From assembly GCF_001021975.1 (NCBI RefSeq), contig NZ_CP009928.1, positions 124,001 to 188,000 on the forward strand: a stretch of DNA of 64,000 bases, given 5' to 3'. The stretch is from Chryseobacterium gallinarum. GTDB taxonomy: Bacteria; Bacteroidota; Bacteroidia; Flavobacteriales; Weeksellaceae. Each line of letters begins with the position of its first letter. Position 1 is the stretch's first letter. Below the pieces are notes generated by a model. It did no database searches, was not told the DNA's origin, and saw only the letters and a list, made by a program, of their open reading frames with translations. Below are positions 46,314 to 54,832 of this stretch, piece by piece. The position numbers and the translations under genes were made by a program.

Positions 46314-47474
46314 TTAAGCCTTGTCTTTAATACTATTCTTTTTATGTCCTTTAAAAGTTGTTCCAAGATTAATCCATAGGGTTGAAAACAGCAATGACAG
46401 GCACGTGATTCCTAATCCGGCCTTATAAAGTTCATATTCCACGATATTAGTCTTATAGGCAATGGAAAGTGCAAGAATTCCAAATTCTCCCGTTTGTGAC
46501 AGCAATGCCCCTCCATACAGGCTATCTTTCCATTTAAAGTTTAATGCCCGGAAAAAAATAGCGGACATAATACTATTACTGACCAGCACAACCAGGGTAC
46601 CTAAAATAATAAGTTTATAGTTAGACAAAAGATAAGGAATATCCATACGCAGCCCTATGGATACAAAAAATAATGAAACGAAGAAAATTTTAAAGGGCAA
46701 CAGTGAATGTTCAAGCCAATGAAACACTTTCATTTTCCCTACCAAAACTCCAGCCATGAAACTCCCCAATGCGGCACTCATCCCCATTACTTCGGCTAAT
46801 AAACCGAATCCGAGGCAAATAAAAAGCCCGGAAAAAACCTGTAAATCATGATCGTTCTCTAAAAATGAAGATGAAAACCTGATTTCCCTGAAATGTCTGA
46901 TTTTTCTGAATATAAAGAAAATAGCCAAGCAGATCGCAAGAGGAAATATAAGGTTTAAAAGGCTGAAATCTTCACCATTCCAGAATTTCAATACTGTTAA
47001 AGCCGGAGCCAGAAGAAGATCCTGCAACAATAAAATATTCAGGATAACAATCCCGAATGCGGTATGTATTGTTCCATGCTTCTTCAAAAATTCGACAACA
47101 ACAGCAGTACTGTTAAATGTAAAAAGCATGGCAATAAGTACAATACTTTTATAATCAAGCCCAAGGAACCTACCAATGAAATAGGCAAAAAGAAGGCTCA
47201 GGAGTATTTTAATACCTTGTGCCAATAACGGCTTGATTATTAAGCTCTTTTTATTCGGAATATTAATTTCCATGCCCACAAAAAACATAAGCAGCAATAT
47301 TCCTATTTCGCCAACCATTTCTATTTCTTCCGGCCGGGTAAAGAGTTTTAATGCATAGGGACCAAGCAATATCCCTGCTATAAGATAAGCAATAAGATAG
47401 GGCTGTTTCAGCTTTTTCAGCAAAAACATCATTCCCAATGTTGTTATACACAAAATACATACTGACCAAAGCAT
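46314..47474 (-). CDS. CPA2-type cation:proton antiporter
   Basis: A 386-aa membrane protein with 10-12 hydrophobic segments typical of monovalent cation:proton antiporter-2 (KefB-like). Landmarks are YLIAYLIAGILLGPYALKLF, the conserved LLMFFVGMEI, AMLFTFNSTAVVVEFLKKHG and SLFFVSIGLRMDI. It exchanges Na+ or K+ for H+ across the inner membrane. There is no C-terminal TrkA-N domain, so it is shorter than KefB/KefC and lacks the nucleotide-controlled gate. The ATG at 47474 (MLWSVCILCITTLGMM) gives a complete first helix. Confidence 0.9.
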   Translation of the reverse strand: MLWSVCILCITTLGMMFLLKKLKQPYLIAYLIAGILLGPYALKLFTRPEEIEMVGEIGILLLMFFVGMEINIPNKKSLIIKPLLAQGIKILLSLLFAYFIGRFLGLDYKSIVLIAMLFTFNSTAVVVEFLKKHGTIHTAFGIVILNILLLQDLLLAPALTVLKFWNGEDFSLLNLIFPLAICLAIFFIFRKIRHFREIRFSSSFLENDHDLQVFSGLFICLGFGLLAEVMGMSAALGSFMAGVLVGKMKVFHWLEHSLLPFKIFFVSLFFVSIGLRMDIPYLLSNYKLIILGTLVVLVSNSIMSAIFFRALNFKWKDSLYGGALLSQTGEFGILALSIAYKTNIVEYELYKAGLGITCLSLLFSTLWINLGTTFKGHKKNSIKDKA

Positions 47475-47678
47475 ATTCTCTGTACTATAGCATTAGTTTT
47501 AATTGTAGAAGGTTACCATTTTTGAAAAAAAGTGCTATAAACTGAAGTTTAGGCTATTTACTGTATGCCGGATCCATGCCTGAATACTTCCACGAAATCA
47601 TTACTGCGAGCATCTGACTAAAGTATAAACCCATAACAGATGTGGGTTCCCGGCACTGGTTACAGGCTTATTTTGATG

Positions 47679-47710
47679 ATGAAACAAGCCCCGTTCGGGG
47701 CTTGTTTCAT
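47679..47710. terminator. Perfect 15-bp hairpin downstream of hsp20
   Basis: Arms ATGAAACAAGCCCCG and CGGGGCTTGTTTCAT with a 2-base loop. It ends 16 bases before the stop codon of the leftward Hsp20 gene and would end its transcript. Confidence 0.75.
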
Positions 47711-47725
47711 CTATACTATCACACA

Positions 47726-48175
47726 TTATGTAATTTCAATCAAACGAGGAGGCTTTTGTTTCGCTTCTTCCTTCTTTGGAATGGTGAGCTTCAATAAGCC
47801 GTTTTCATATTTTGCCTGAATATTCTCCTGATCAACAACATCTTTAGGCAATTCGAAACTTCTCTGGAATGACTGATAACTGAATTCCCGTCGGGTAAAG
47901 TTTTTTTCTTTGGTTTCTGAACTGTCCTGTTTTGATGAAGAGATTGTCAAAAGGTTTCCATCAAGCTTAATCTGAAAATCGTTTTTTTCCATGCCCGGAG
48001 CTGCTACCTGTACTTCGTATGCGTCAGCATTTTCCATAATATTCACTGAAGGAACGGTCGTACTTGTAGATGAATAATTATTGTTTCCCCAATTAAAAAG
48101 CTCGCGATTAAAAAAATCATCGAAAAGATTGGGAACTCCTGGCATGTTGCTCCAATTTCTTTTAATAAGATTCAT
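47726..48175 (-). CDS. Small heat-shock protein Hsp20
   Basis: A 149-aa alpha-crystallin-type chaperone. The alpha-crystallin domain covers about residues 45-140 (YEVQVAAPGMEKNDFQIKLD, NLLTISSSKQD) with the conserved ENGLLKLTIPKKE near the end, where A-x-x-x-N-G-(V/L)-L is the family signature. The N-terminal arm (residues 1-40) is Asn- and Phe-rich. It forms oligomers that hold unfolded proteins. It stands alone in the operon sense, followed by a perfect hairpin. Confidence 0.93.
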   Translation of the reverse strand: MNLIKRNWSNMPGVPNLFDDFFNRELFNWGNNNYSSTSTTVPSVNIMENADAYEVQVAAPGMEKNDFQIKLDGNLLTISSSKQDSSETKEKNFTRREFSYQSFQRSFELPKDVVDQENIQAKYENGLLKLTIPKKEEAKQKPPRLIEIT

Positions 48176-48313
48176 AATAATGCTCTTTTAAAGTTAAACA
48201 ATGTATTATTTAAACATCAGCCGGCCAGCTGCTAACAGATCGGGTTCAAAAAAAATACCAATTCAAGAAAGGTGAATTTTTTTCATAAAAACTGTCAAAA
48301 TTTCATGATAATG

Positions 48314-48793
48314 TCAAAGTGACAATGCTTGTTCATCCAATGTCGTTAACGGAAACCGATAATAATCCATCAGGGACCTTATCTTAACCATAGGATCAGC
48401 CGAAGAATTATTGAAAAGCATGATATATTTATAGTATAGCCTGTCAGAAAGGTGCTGAAAAAATGTAAAGATCAGTTTCTCATTTTGAGCCAGCATGGCA
48501 AGAAAATCCGGTCTTGCCAATTTCAAAATTCTGGTGTCTGTTTTCGCAACAGCATTCATATGATAGATTTTCTCATTAAAAAGTAATGATTCTCCCTCCG
48601 ATACTCTGCCCCTCTGTTAAAATATTGAGGGTAAATTCTTTACCGTCCGTATGATAATTATTCACCTCTACAATTCCGTTTACAATCTGAAAATAATAAT
48701 GCGGCCTGTCTCCCATTTGAAAAATAAATTCCCTTGCGGAATAATCGCGTACACAGCTCCATTTTGCAGTAAAAGATTTTCATCGATAATCAT
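48314..48793 (-). pseudogene. Broken Crp/Fnr regulator (paralogue of 43248-43844)
   Basis: Read leftward from the ATG at 48793 it begins MIIDENLLLQNGAVY, nearly the same as the intact paralogue (MIIDENLLLENGAVY). A first frameshift follows directly; the other frame continues DYSAREFIFQMGDRPHYYFQ and NGIVEVNNYHTDGKEFTLNI. A second frameshift occurs at about 48590 (GQSIGG then ESLLFNEKIYHMNAV). The C-terminus then jumps from SLMDYYR into unrelated-length sequence ending FPLTTLDEQALSL, so the whole DNA-binding domain is gone. Two frameshifts plus a deletion mean no functional regulator. Confidence 0.9.
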
Positions 48794-49036
48794 ACTGTAA
48801 AATATTTTAACACAGCTTTCCAAATTTATTGGAAAAATGATATTTATGATGAGCAAAATTTAGACTATTAGTTGTGTTTTCCATTGTATCAGGCCAGTAA
48901 TTAATTTTATAATCTATTACTTTTCAACCCATTACAACTTCACGACAAACTACGTCTTCTGATGCTCATTTATTACCGGTAAAAAATAAAAACCTGAGTA
49001 GTGCATATCCTTCTCCTTAAATTAAACAAATAGCGG

Positions 49037-49789
49037 TTATTTTCCTCCGTTTGCCGTCAAATCACCCTTACAGTTCGTATCAAGCTGAGGAATATTGTTG
49101 GTGTTAAGGAAGCCCAGGATATCTGTAGTTTCTGAAGCATAGTACATCAGGCAATTCTTATTATCACAATGATTGCCATTGGCTGCGTCTTTATGATTGA
49201 CCTGCATTTGGGATCCCAGATCAACAAGTCCCAGTAAATGACCTAACTCATGTTCCAATACAGTAGCTTCAAGTTTTGTCCGGCTAACTTGTCCAAAGCC
49301 TCCTGAATGATCATGAATTATTTTTCCTAACAAAGCGATAGAGGTATTACGATAGGCTATTCCCAGTGTACTGGCATTAGCATAGTATTGCCCATTTGTA
49401 TAAATTATGCTCACAGCCATTGTAGATCCATTGGTAAAAGCCGTCCGGCTTGAATTTTCAATTGATCTGATATCTTCCACTGATAAACTGGCAGAAGTTG
49501 CTCCTGCAATTTCTTTTTGTATAATGCTTATTCCTCCCTCCTTTTTAAGGAATGTTGACAGGAAGTTCTTAACCAACTCTATGGCATTGGCATCAGGTGC
49601 ATACCCGGGCATATACAGTATTTCAATGACCAATGCATTATAGGTACTATTATTCAGCAAATCATTAGCAGACGAACCTACAGAACGGGTATGATTATAA
49701 TTGCCTGAACCATTGCTGAACTCACTGTCTCTCTCACAAGAAATCAACAAAAGAAAAACCAGGAACGCAAGATTGAATTTTTTAAGCAT
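49037..49789 (-). CDS. Zinc metalloprotease lipoprotein (metzincin type)
   Basis: A 250-aa exported lipoprotein. Signal peptide and lipobox read LVFLLLISC, with the lipidated residue C18. The catalytic motif HELGHLLGLVD (H180-D190) is the metzincin form HExxHxxGxxD, with Asp as third ligand; a Met-turn follows as CLMYY (M215), and C208/C213 may form a disulfide. The N-terminal part is a propeptide-like or binding domain. It probably acts in the periplasm or on the cell surface. It is a single-gene unit. Confidence 0.85.
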   Translation of the reverse strand: MLKKFNLAFLVFLLLISCERDSEFSNGSGNYNHTRSVGSSANDLLNNSTYNALVIEILYMPGYAPDANAIELVKNFLSTFLKKEGGISIIQKEIAGATSASLSVEDIRSIENSSRTAFTNGSTMAVSIIYTNGQYYANASTLGIAYRNTSIALLGKIIHDHSGGFGQVSRTKLEATVLEHELGHLLGLVDLGSQMQVNHKDAANGNHCDNKNCLMYYASETTDILGFLNTNNIPQLDTNCKGDLTANGGK

Positions 49790-50016
49790 ACTGTGAGATT
49801 ATATATTTAAAATTACAAAATTATTGTCATTGTTCATTATTTTTTAAGTAATCTTTAGTCAGCCATTGTGATCAGCATCATAAATTTTAGGTTTTTTCGT
49901 AACTAAGTTTGAGGTAACCAAACATAATCATTATAAAAATTCATCAGCAGCATTCATCAGTAAGAAAGGTATCCGGAAAATTCCGGATACATTATTAAAC
50001 TCATGTGTGAGAGGCG

Positions 50017-50880
50017 ATGAATCATGTCGAACAATACCATCATTTACATAAAATGGAAAGTACAATAACACCTAAAGGCAGAATCATTATCATTCGCGGC
50101 AATGATAAAGAAACTGATGAAGAATCAGAGGGCAGGCTGACACCATATGATCTGTTACTGAAAATTCTTACCCGGTCGTCAGAACAAAAAACTGTACGCA
50201 TTGAAATTTTGACAACTTCAGATCATTTAGAAAATGGTGGTAAAGATGCAGCATTAAAAAAAGAAGGCTACAATAATATTGGTTGTATTTTTCTCCGGAA
50301 GGAAGATTCAGGCATTTATTATTCAAGAATTTCAGAGGCTAAAATAATTGTTTTTGATAATCCGCATTTTTCTGAAATCTTAAAAGATTCATCAATACCG
50401 GATCTGCTGGTCAAAAAATATCTGCACGAAGAAAACTTTACCATTGCCGGAATTAATGCAGGAGGAATGTACCTTCCGGGATTGGTACTCCATGATAAAG
50501 GAAACCTGGTAACAGGTTTGGGGTTAGTTAATAACTGCATTATTGATACGAAATTCAGGCATGGAACAAGATTTACATATTTAGTGGATGCCGTTATTCA
50601 GCATCAGGAATGCTTGGCGATAGGAATAAATGCCGGTATGGCATTCATTATTGAAAAAGGATACAGAGCATCTTGTATGGGCAACAGCTCCGTGATGGTG
50701 GTGAATGCAAGAAATGTTAATAACAAATGCTCAAAAAAAAGAACCTCTGTCTATAAAAAAAATCTGAGAGGACACATCCTCACCGAAGGCTCTGTATTTG
50801 ATTTATTCAGTGGAGAAAGAATAAAAAAGCCATTACTCCCTGACACTTTGAACTTTATAAAAAGAAATGCAATCCAATAG
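50017..50880 (+). CDS. Cyanophycinase-like (peptidase S51) pseudoenzyme
   Basis: A 287-aa protein of cyanophycinase type: the strand GRIIIIRGN, the nucleophile elbow region AGINAGGMYLPG (144-155), and TGLGLVNNCIIDTKFRHGTR followed by AIGINAGMAFIIEKG, matching GLGLLP...IDQHF...GIGIDE in real cyanophycinases. The nucleophile of S51 enzymes is Ser in GTSAGA; here it is N147 in GINAGG, so hydrolysis of cyanophycin is not expected. The second conserved block also lost its acidic pair (GINAGMA for GIDEDTA). A second start at M13 is possible. Role unknown; binding or a changed reaction are options. Confidence 0.78.
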   Translation: MNHVEQYHHLHKMESTITPKGRIIIIRGNDKETDEESEGRLTPYDLLLKILTRSSEQKTVRIEILTTSDHLENGGKDAALKKEGYNNIGCIFLRKEDSGIYYSRISEAKIIVFDNPHFSEILKDSSIPDLLVKKYLHEENFTIAGINAGGMYLPGLVLHDKGNLVTGLGLVNNCIIDTKFRHGTRFTYLVDAVIQHQECLAIGINAGMAFIIEKGYRASCMGNSSVMVVNARNVNNKCSKKRTSVYKKNLRGHILTEGSVFDLFSGERIKKPLLPDTLNFIKRNAIQ

Positions 50881-50956
50881 TTGCAGCTCAACAGATTTTA
50901 CGATCCTTTTTTATAATCTGTAAATGGAAAGTTCATTTTCCTTATTAAGCAGTAAG

Positions 50957-50998
50957 AAAAAACAGAAGGTTGGAAAAATTTCCCAGCCTTCTGTTTTA
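50957..50998. terminator. Bidirectional hairpin between convergent genes
   Basis: Arms ACAGAAGGTTGG and CCAGCCTTCTGT pair with small internal bulges, flanked by AAAA and TTTT. It lies between the rightward cyanophycinase-like gene and the leftward small membrane protein gene, and could stop both. Confidence 0.75.
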
Positions 50999-51021
50999 TG
51001 ATTGATAAGTATAGCAATATA

Positions 51022-51192
51022 TTATTTTATGATGTACCTGATATAGAATAACAGACCAAGTATTAAAAAAGTTATTGTAAGCAAAAGCATAGCTTCATAT
51101 CCTACATTTTGCTTTCTTTTAATAGCCTCATGCAGGTTTCTGATTCTTATACTAAGAATATAAAATATTAATGGTAATAATGCTATTTCCAT
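51022..51192 (-). CDS. Tiny two-helix membrane protein
   Basis: A 56-aa protein too short for usual gene calls. It has two membrane helices, MEIALLPLIFYILSIRIR and EAMLLLTITFLILGLLFYIR, joined by a basic, charged loop (NLHEAIKRKQNVGY). It starts 3 bases after the stop codon of the lipoprotein gene, so the two are almost certainly co-transcribed. The topology fits an immunity-type protein or a small membrane partner. Its 3' end is followed by a hairpin terminator. Confidence 0.65.
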   Translation of the reverse strand: MEIALLPLIFYILSIRIRNLHEAIKRKQNVGYEAMLLLTITFLILGLLFYIRYIIK

Positions 51193-51195
51193 CTT

Positions 51196-51912
51196 TTAAT
51201 CATTTGCCTGTTGGGCGATACAAACCCCGAAAGATACCACAGCAATGGCAACACCAATAGGTCCTAAAAATCTTTTAGCAACAGCAGTAAATGCTCTTGT
51301 TAACGCTGCCGCACCCCATGTAGCTGCTGAAGAGCCTCCCAATGCCCATAAAGCATCAGCACCAATTGCCACAGCGGCACATTCTCCAACTTCACCCCAT
51401 GTTAAAGTATTCGTACTTTTTTGGATTGTACTGCCTGTTTGTGAAACTATACGGGCAAATCCAGTAAATGTCTTGCCAAGATCATCGTCAGGAGAATATA
51501 AACCGCCTAACGCTAAAACTTCAGAATCATCATTCACATCTATATCAATATCATTTATGGAAGCTAATTCTCTTCCATAATTGGCCAGATTTTGGGAACT
51601 GCTAAGGATTCGCTCCTGAGCACTTTGAGGCAAAAACAACTTGCCATCAATGAGTTTGATTTTATACTCCTGTAGGGTTAAGTTGTCTGGCTTTGTTTCA
51701 TTAAGAATATCATCGATATCACTTCTTAAGTTCCGCATCATTTGCTGATACTCGTCTTCGGTAATGCCCGGAGAAGTTTTTCCTGCAAATTCTTTATTAA
51801 TCTCATTTTGATTGGTAACAGATTCCCTTTCTTCGGTTGTTGAACATGATTTAACTACAAGAATGAAGATGCTTAATAGCAATAAGCATACAGAAAGCTT
51901 AAAGGTTTTCAT
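51196..51912 (-). CDS. Lipoprotein with Gly/Ala-rich hydrophobic C-terminus
   Basis: A 238-aa exported lipoprotein: signal peptide MKTFKLSVCLLLLSIFILVV and lipobox VVKSC (C23). The middle (25-150) is acidic and helical (EDEYQQMMRNLRSDIDDIL-like). The C-terminal 65 residues are hydrophobic and rich in Gly and Ala (GECAAVAIGADALWALGGSS, TAVAKRFLGPIGVAIAVVSF), resembling pore-forming peptide or bacteriocin segments. No known family is recognised. With the adjoining two-helix protein it may form a toxin and immunity pair (inference). Confidence 0.65.
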   Translation of the reverse strand: MKTFKLSVCLLLLSIFILVVKSCSTTEERESVTNQNEINKEFAGKTSPGITEDEYQQMMRNLRSDIDDILNETKPDNLTLQEYKIKLIDGKLFLPQSAQERILSSSQNLANYGRELASINDIDIDVNDDSEVLALGGLYSPDDDLGKTFTGFARIVSQTGSTIQKSTNTLTWGEVGECAAVAIGADALWALGGSSAATWGAAALTRAFTAVAKRFLGPIGVAIAVVSFGVCIAQQAND

Positions 51913-52344
51913 AGTAAATAGTTTTTGGATTAGTTTGATATAAAGTTAATAAATTAAATTTAAAAATAAAAATAAATTCATAAAAATATACAAATATAAT
52001 TATGTATTTAATTAAAATAAGTTTTGAAAAGTAATGATAAAATCAAGAATAATGGTAAATCTCCCCTAGAAGCACTATTAAAATTATCATTGTAATTTTC
52101 AACTATTATTCCTCCTCAGAAAAAATTGACCATCAGCCTGAAAGCCAATGACAAACGACATCTAAAAGCCCCTGTCTTATCTAAGGATGAAAAAACAGCT
52201 AATTAAAAGTTGGCCAAATACTTTTCATATTACAACATTTTTATGCTGATCAAAGTGATATATACCCATTCTGACCGTGAACCTTTGACACAAATGGCCC
52301 TAGAATTGCAGCAATTAAAATAATTACACTAAATCCAAAATATT
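51913..52344. other. A/T-rich gap before the ferritin-like gene
   Basis: No gene or clear hairpin. It carries the divergent promoters of the lipoprotein (leftward) and ferritin-like (rightward) genes; I cannot place a reliable promoter. Confidence 0.5.
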
Positions 52345-52926
52345 ATGGCAACTAAAACCGTAACAAAGAAAACAACAAAAAAAGCACCTGCAAAATCAGT
52401 TTCAGCTAAAAAAACAACAAAAACTCCAGCCAAAAAGGACGCTGCAAAAGGCCTTAAAGATTTATTTGAAGATGGTCTGAAAGACATTTATTGGGCGGAA
52501 AAAGCCTTGGTTAAAACATTACCTAAAATGCATAAGAATGCAACCGATAAAAAACTTAAGCAGGCTATTGAAAATCATCTTATGGAAACCGAAATCCATG
52601 TAAAAAGACTTGAGGAATGTTTTAAATCCTTGAAAAAAAGAGCTCAGGCAAAAAAGTGTGACGCCATGCAAGGACTTCTTGATGAAGGAAAAAGTATCAT
52701 GGAAGAAACAGAGCCGGGAACTATAAGGGATGCAGGGATAATAGCTGCTGCACAAAAAGTGGAACACTATGAAATCGCAACCTATGGAACACTTGCAGCC
52801 TACGCAAAGGTCCTTAAGGAAAATACATGCCTGAAAAATCTTCTGGCAACCCTGAATGAGGAAAAAAAATGCGATAAGTTGCTGACAAAAGTTGCTGATA
52901 CAGGTCTGAATAGTAAAGCATTGTAA
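52345..52926 (+). CDS. Ferritin-like DUF892 (YciE/YciF) protein with histone H1-like tail
   Basis: A 193-aa protein. The first 33 residues are a Lys/Ala/Thr tail (MATKTVTKKTTKKAPAKSVS, then AKKTTKTPAKKDA), like the DNA-binding tails of bacterial H1-type proteins. Residues 36-190 form a four-helix ferritin-like bundle of the DUF892/YciF family, with GLKDLFEDGLKDIYWAEKAL and the metal-ligand-like Glu and His residues in ENHLMETEIHVKRLEE and QKVEHYEIATYGTL. Such proteins rise during stress. The tail could tether the bundle to DNA, much as Dps protects DNA; this is inferred. Confidence 0.88.
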   Translation: MATKTVTKKTTKKAPAKSVSAKKTTKTPAKKDAAKGLKDLFEDGLKDIYWAEKALVKTLPKMHKNATDKKLKQAIENHLMETEIHVKRLEECFKSLKKRAQAKKCDAMQGLLDEGKSIMEETEPGTIRDAGIIAAAQKVEHYEIATYGTLAAYAKVLKENTCLKNLLATLNEEKKCDKLLTKVADTGLNSKAL

Positions 52927-52966
52927 CAAACCCACCTTTGGGAATATTTCGCCAATTAAAAATATG

Positions 52967-53003
52967 AGGCTGTCTCTAAAAATGAGACAGCCTCTTTTTT
53001 TCA
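52967..53003 (+). terminator. Rho-independent terminator of the ferritin-like gene
   Basis: Arms AGGCTGTCTC and GAGACAGCCT form a 10-bp perfect stem with a TAAAAAT loop and are followed by seven T residues. It lies about 40 bases after the stop codon at 52926. Confidence 0.92.
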
Positions 53004-53406
53004 TTACATGCTTTGAGAATCAATATTCATCAGAGGGACCTTAAAATCAGTTCTGAAATTTCACAAAATCAAGATAAAAGTTCGGATCCACCCGTGATGG
53101 ATTCACCAGCTGCTCCTCCGTATGAAGTCCAGTTAGTGGCAAATGCCGCTGTCACTGTGGAAGACCATGTAGCCAAACCATCACTTGTTAATAATAGCCA
53201 AGTTGCTGTGTCCATCTTTAATTTGTAAACAAGTCTGCACAACATTGTAAAAAAATGTGTACAAATAATCTTTTGTTGCCATCACAGGGGTAACTAAATT
53301 CGCATTGAGTAAGAACAGTATGCTGCACAACAAACTTAATCCCAATAGTTAAGAACTTACTTCTTATTCAGCTATCTTAAATTAACGTTAAATAAAAAAA
53401 GTATTA
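53004..53406. other. Intergenic gap with two unassigned short frames
   Basis: A 48-codon leftward frame (53069-53215) starts MDTATWLLLTSDGLATWSS and ends GGSELLS; a 71-codon rightward frame overlaps it. Neither shows a family. The leftward one has a Thr/Ser/Gly-rich, secreted-peptide look, but it is too short to judge. The rest is A/T-rich, with the promoter of the S74 gene at its right end. Confidence 0.35.
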
Positions 53407-54639
53407 ATGAAAAAAAGCATTCTTTTTATTGCATTATTAGCGGGTCTAAAATGCACTGTAGTTTCAGCACAGGCAGGAAATGTAGGAATCAATACTTCGG
53501 CACCTGGTTCTACTTTGGATGTCAATGGATCATTTGCTGCCACATACAATGTAGTTTCACTTCCTAATTATGCGGTAAGCCCTTCAGATTTTTTTATTTC
53601 GTATAATGGAACATCCGATGGTGTATTTACTCTTCCTGCATCTGTTACCGGAACCGGCAGTTTTAAAGGACGTGTCTACACAATAAAAAACAATACACCC
53701 TTTAATATTACAGTAACTCCTGCAGGATCAGAAAAGATTAATGGGAGTACAAATATAACTATCGCTGCGAATCAAAGTTTACAGCTTATCAATACCGGCC
53801 TTACGGGTTCTGCAACAACATGGGAAGGCACTATAACTAATAATAGTATAACCGCAAGTAACGGGTTAACAATTTCCGGCGCTGATGTCAGACTGGGTGG
53901 TCTGCTTTCTCAGGGAACAACAATTACTAATAACGGAAATGCATTAAATATCAATGGTACTGCATTTGGAACTACATTTTCTTCCTCTGGTGCTGTAGGC
54001 ATTGGGACTTCCTCTCCTGTAGGCAGGTTCCACCTAGCCAGTCCGGATTTCGGAGCTTATAATGGTTTAAGAATTGAAGACACTTCCGGAGCCAATGCAG
54101 CAATATTTACTATAACTCCTGGCTATTTACATTCCACGCCTTGTGGAACATGTGTTACATTGGATTTTTCCGGTGAGGGATACATTGGATTTACTGATCA
54201 TATTGTTCCATCTCTGGACGGGATCTTTTCAAGCGGAGTACCCACAAACCGCTGGAGTGCAATTTATGCCGTAAACGGAGTGATACAAACTTCTGATTTG
54301 CGTCTTAAAAAGGATATTCAGAACACTCAGTATGGTTTGGAAGCAGTTATGAAAATGAGACCGGTTGAATACAACTGGAGAGACGGTAAAGGAAAACATA
54401 TGGTTGGCTTTATAGCCCAGGAAATGGAAAAAATTATTCCTGAAGCTGTAGAAAAACCAAAAGGAAACGAAGAGAACTATGGAATGAATTATAACCAACT
54501 GATTCCTGTTCTGACGAGAGCAATACAGGAACAGCAAAACATGATCCTCAGACAACAGGATATAATTGATAAACAAAACATTGAGAACAAGAATTTAATG
54601 AACGAAATTGAACAGATTAAAAAGAAAATAGGTTTGTAA
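53407..54639 (+). CDS. Secreted beta-structured protein with C-terminal S74 chaperone domain
   Basis: A 410-aa protein with a signal peptide (MKKSILFIALLAGLKCTVVS, cleavage after AQ), a Gly/Ser/Thr/Asn-rich beta region with recurring INTSAPGSTLDVNGSF-like and VGIGTSSPVGRFHL segments, and a C-terminal intramolecular chaperone of the peptidase S74 type: LRLKKDIQNTQYGLEAVMKM, RPVEYNWRDGKGKHMVGFIA, QEMEKIIPEAV. The last 40 residues form a coiled coil. In tail fibres such domains trimerise the fibre and then cut themselves off. In Bacteroidota many surface proteins carry the same design; the S74 catalytic state was not verified. Confidence 0.88.
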   Translation: MKKSILFIALLAGLKCTVVSAQAGNVGINTSAPGSTLDVNGSFAATYNVVSLPNYAVSPSDFFISYNGTSDGVFTLPASVTGTGSFKGRVYTIKNNTPFNITVTPAGSEKINGSTNITIAANQSLQLINTGLTGSATTWEGTITNNSITASNGLTISGADVRLGGLLSQGTTITNNGNALNINGTAFGTTFSSSGAVGIGTSSPVGRFHLASPDFGAYNGLRIEDTSGANAAIFTITPGYLHSTPCGTCVTLDFSGEGYIGFTDHIVPSLDGIFSSGVPTNRWSAIYAVNGVIQTSDLRLKKDIQNTQYGLEAVMKMRPVEYNWRDGKGKHMVGFIAQEMEKIIPEAVEKPKGNEENYGMNYNQLIPVLTRAIQEQQNMILRQQDIIDKQNIENKNLMNEIEQIKKKIGL

Positions 54640-54832
54640 TGTTTTAAAATTAAAGATCAATAGTAATAAGGTTCTATTAACACACCGATGAGTTAAGGCT
54701 GTCTTTTATAAGATGGCCTTATTTACAGTTTAAAATTCAGACTAGCGAACATTATCCATGAATAACAAAATTTCTGACATTTTAAACAGATATTCCGGTG
54801 AGTCCATAAAACAATTATTTTCCAGAATACAA

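Noticed and set aside
49969..49990. 10-bp palindrome with arms GTATCCGGAA and TTCCGGATAC ahead of the cyanophycinase-like gene
   Set aside because: Could be an operator, but a single site of this size with no repeat or partner is not enough to call.
53013..53228. 71-codon rightward frame downstream of the ferritin-like gene
   Set aside because: It starts inside the region just after a strong terminator and has no motif; the opposite strand is also open, a sign of non-coding or decayed DNA.
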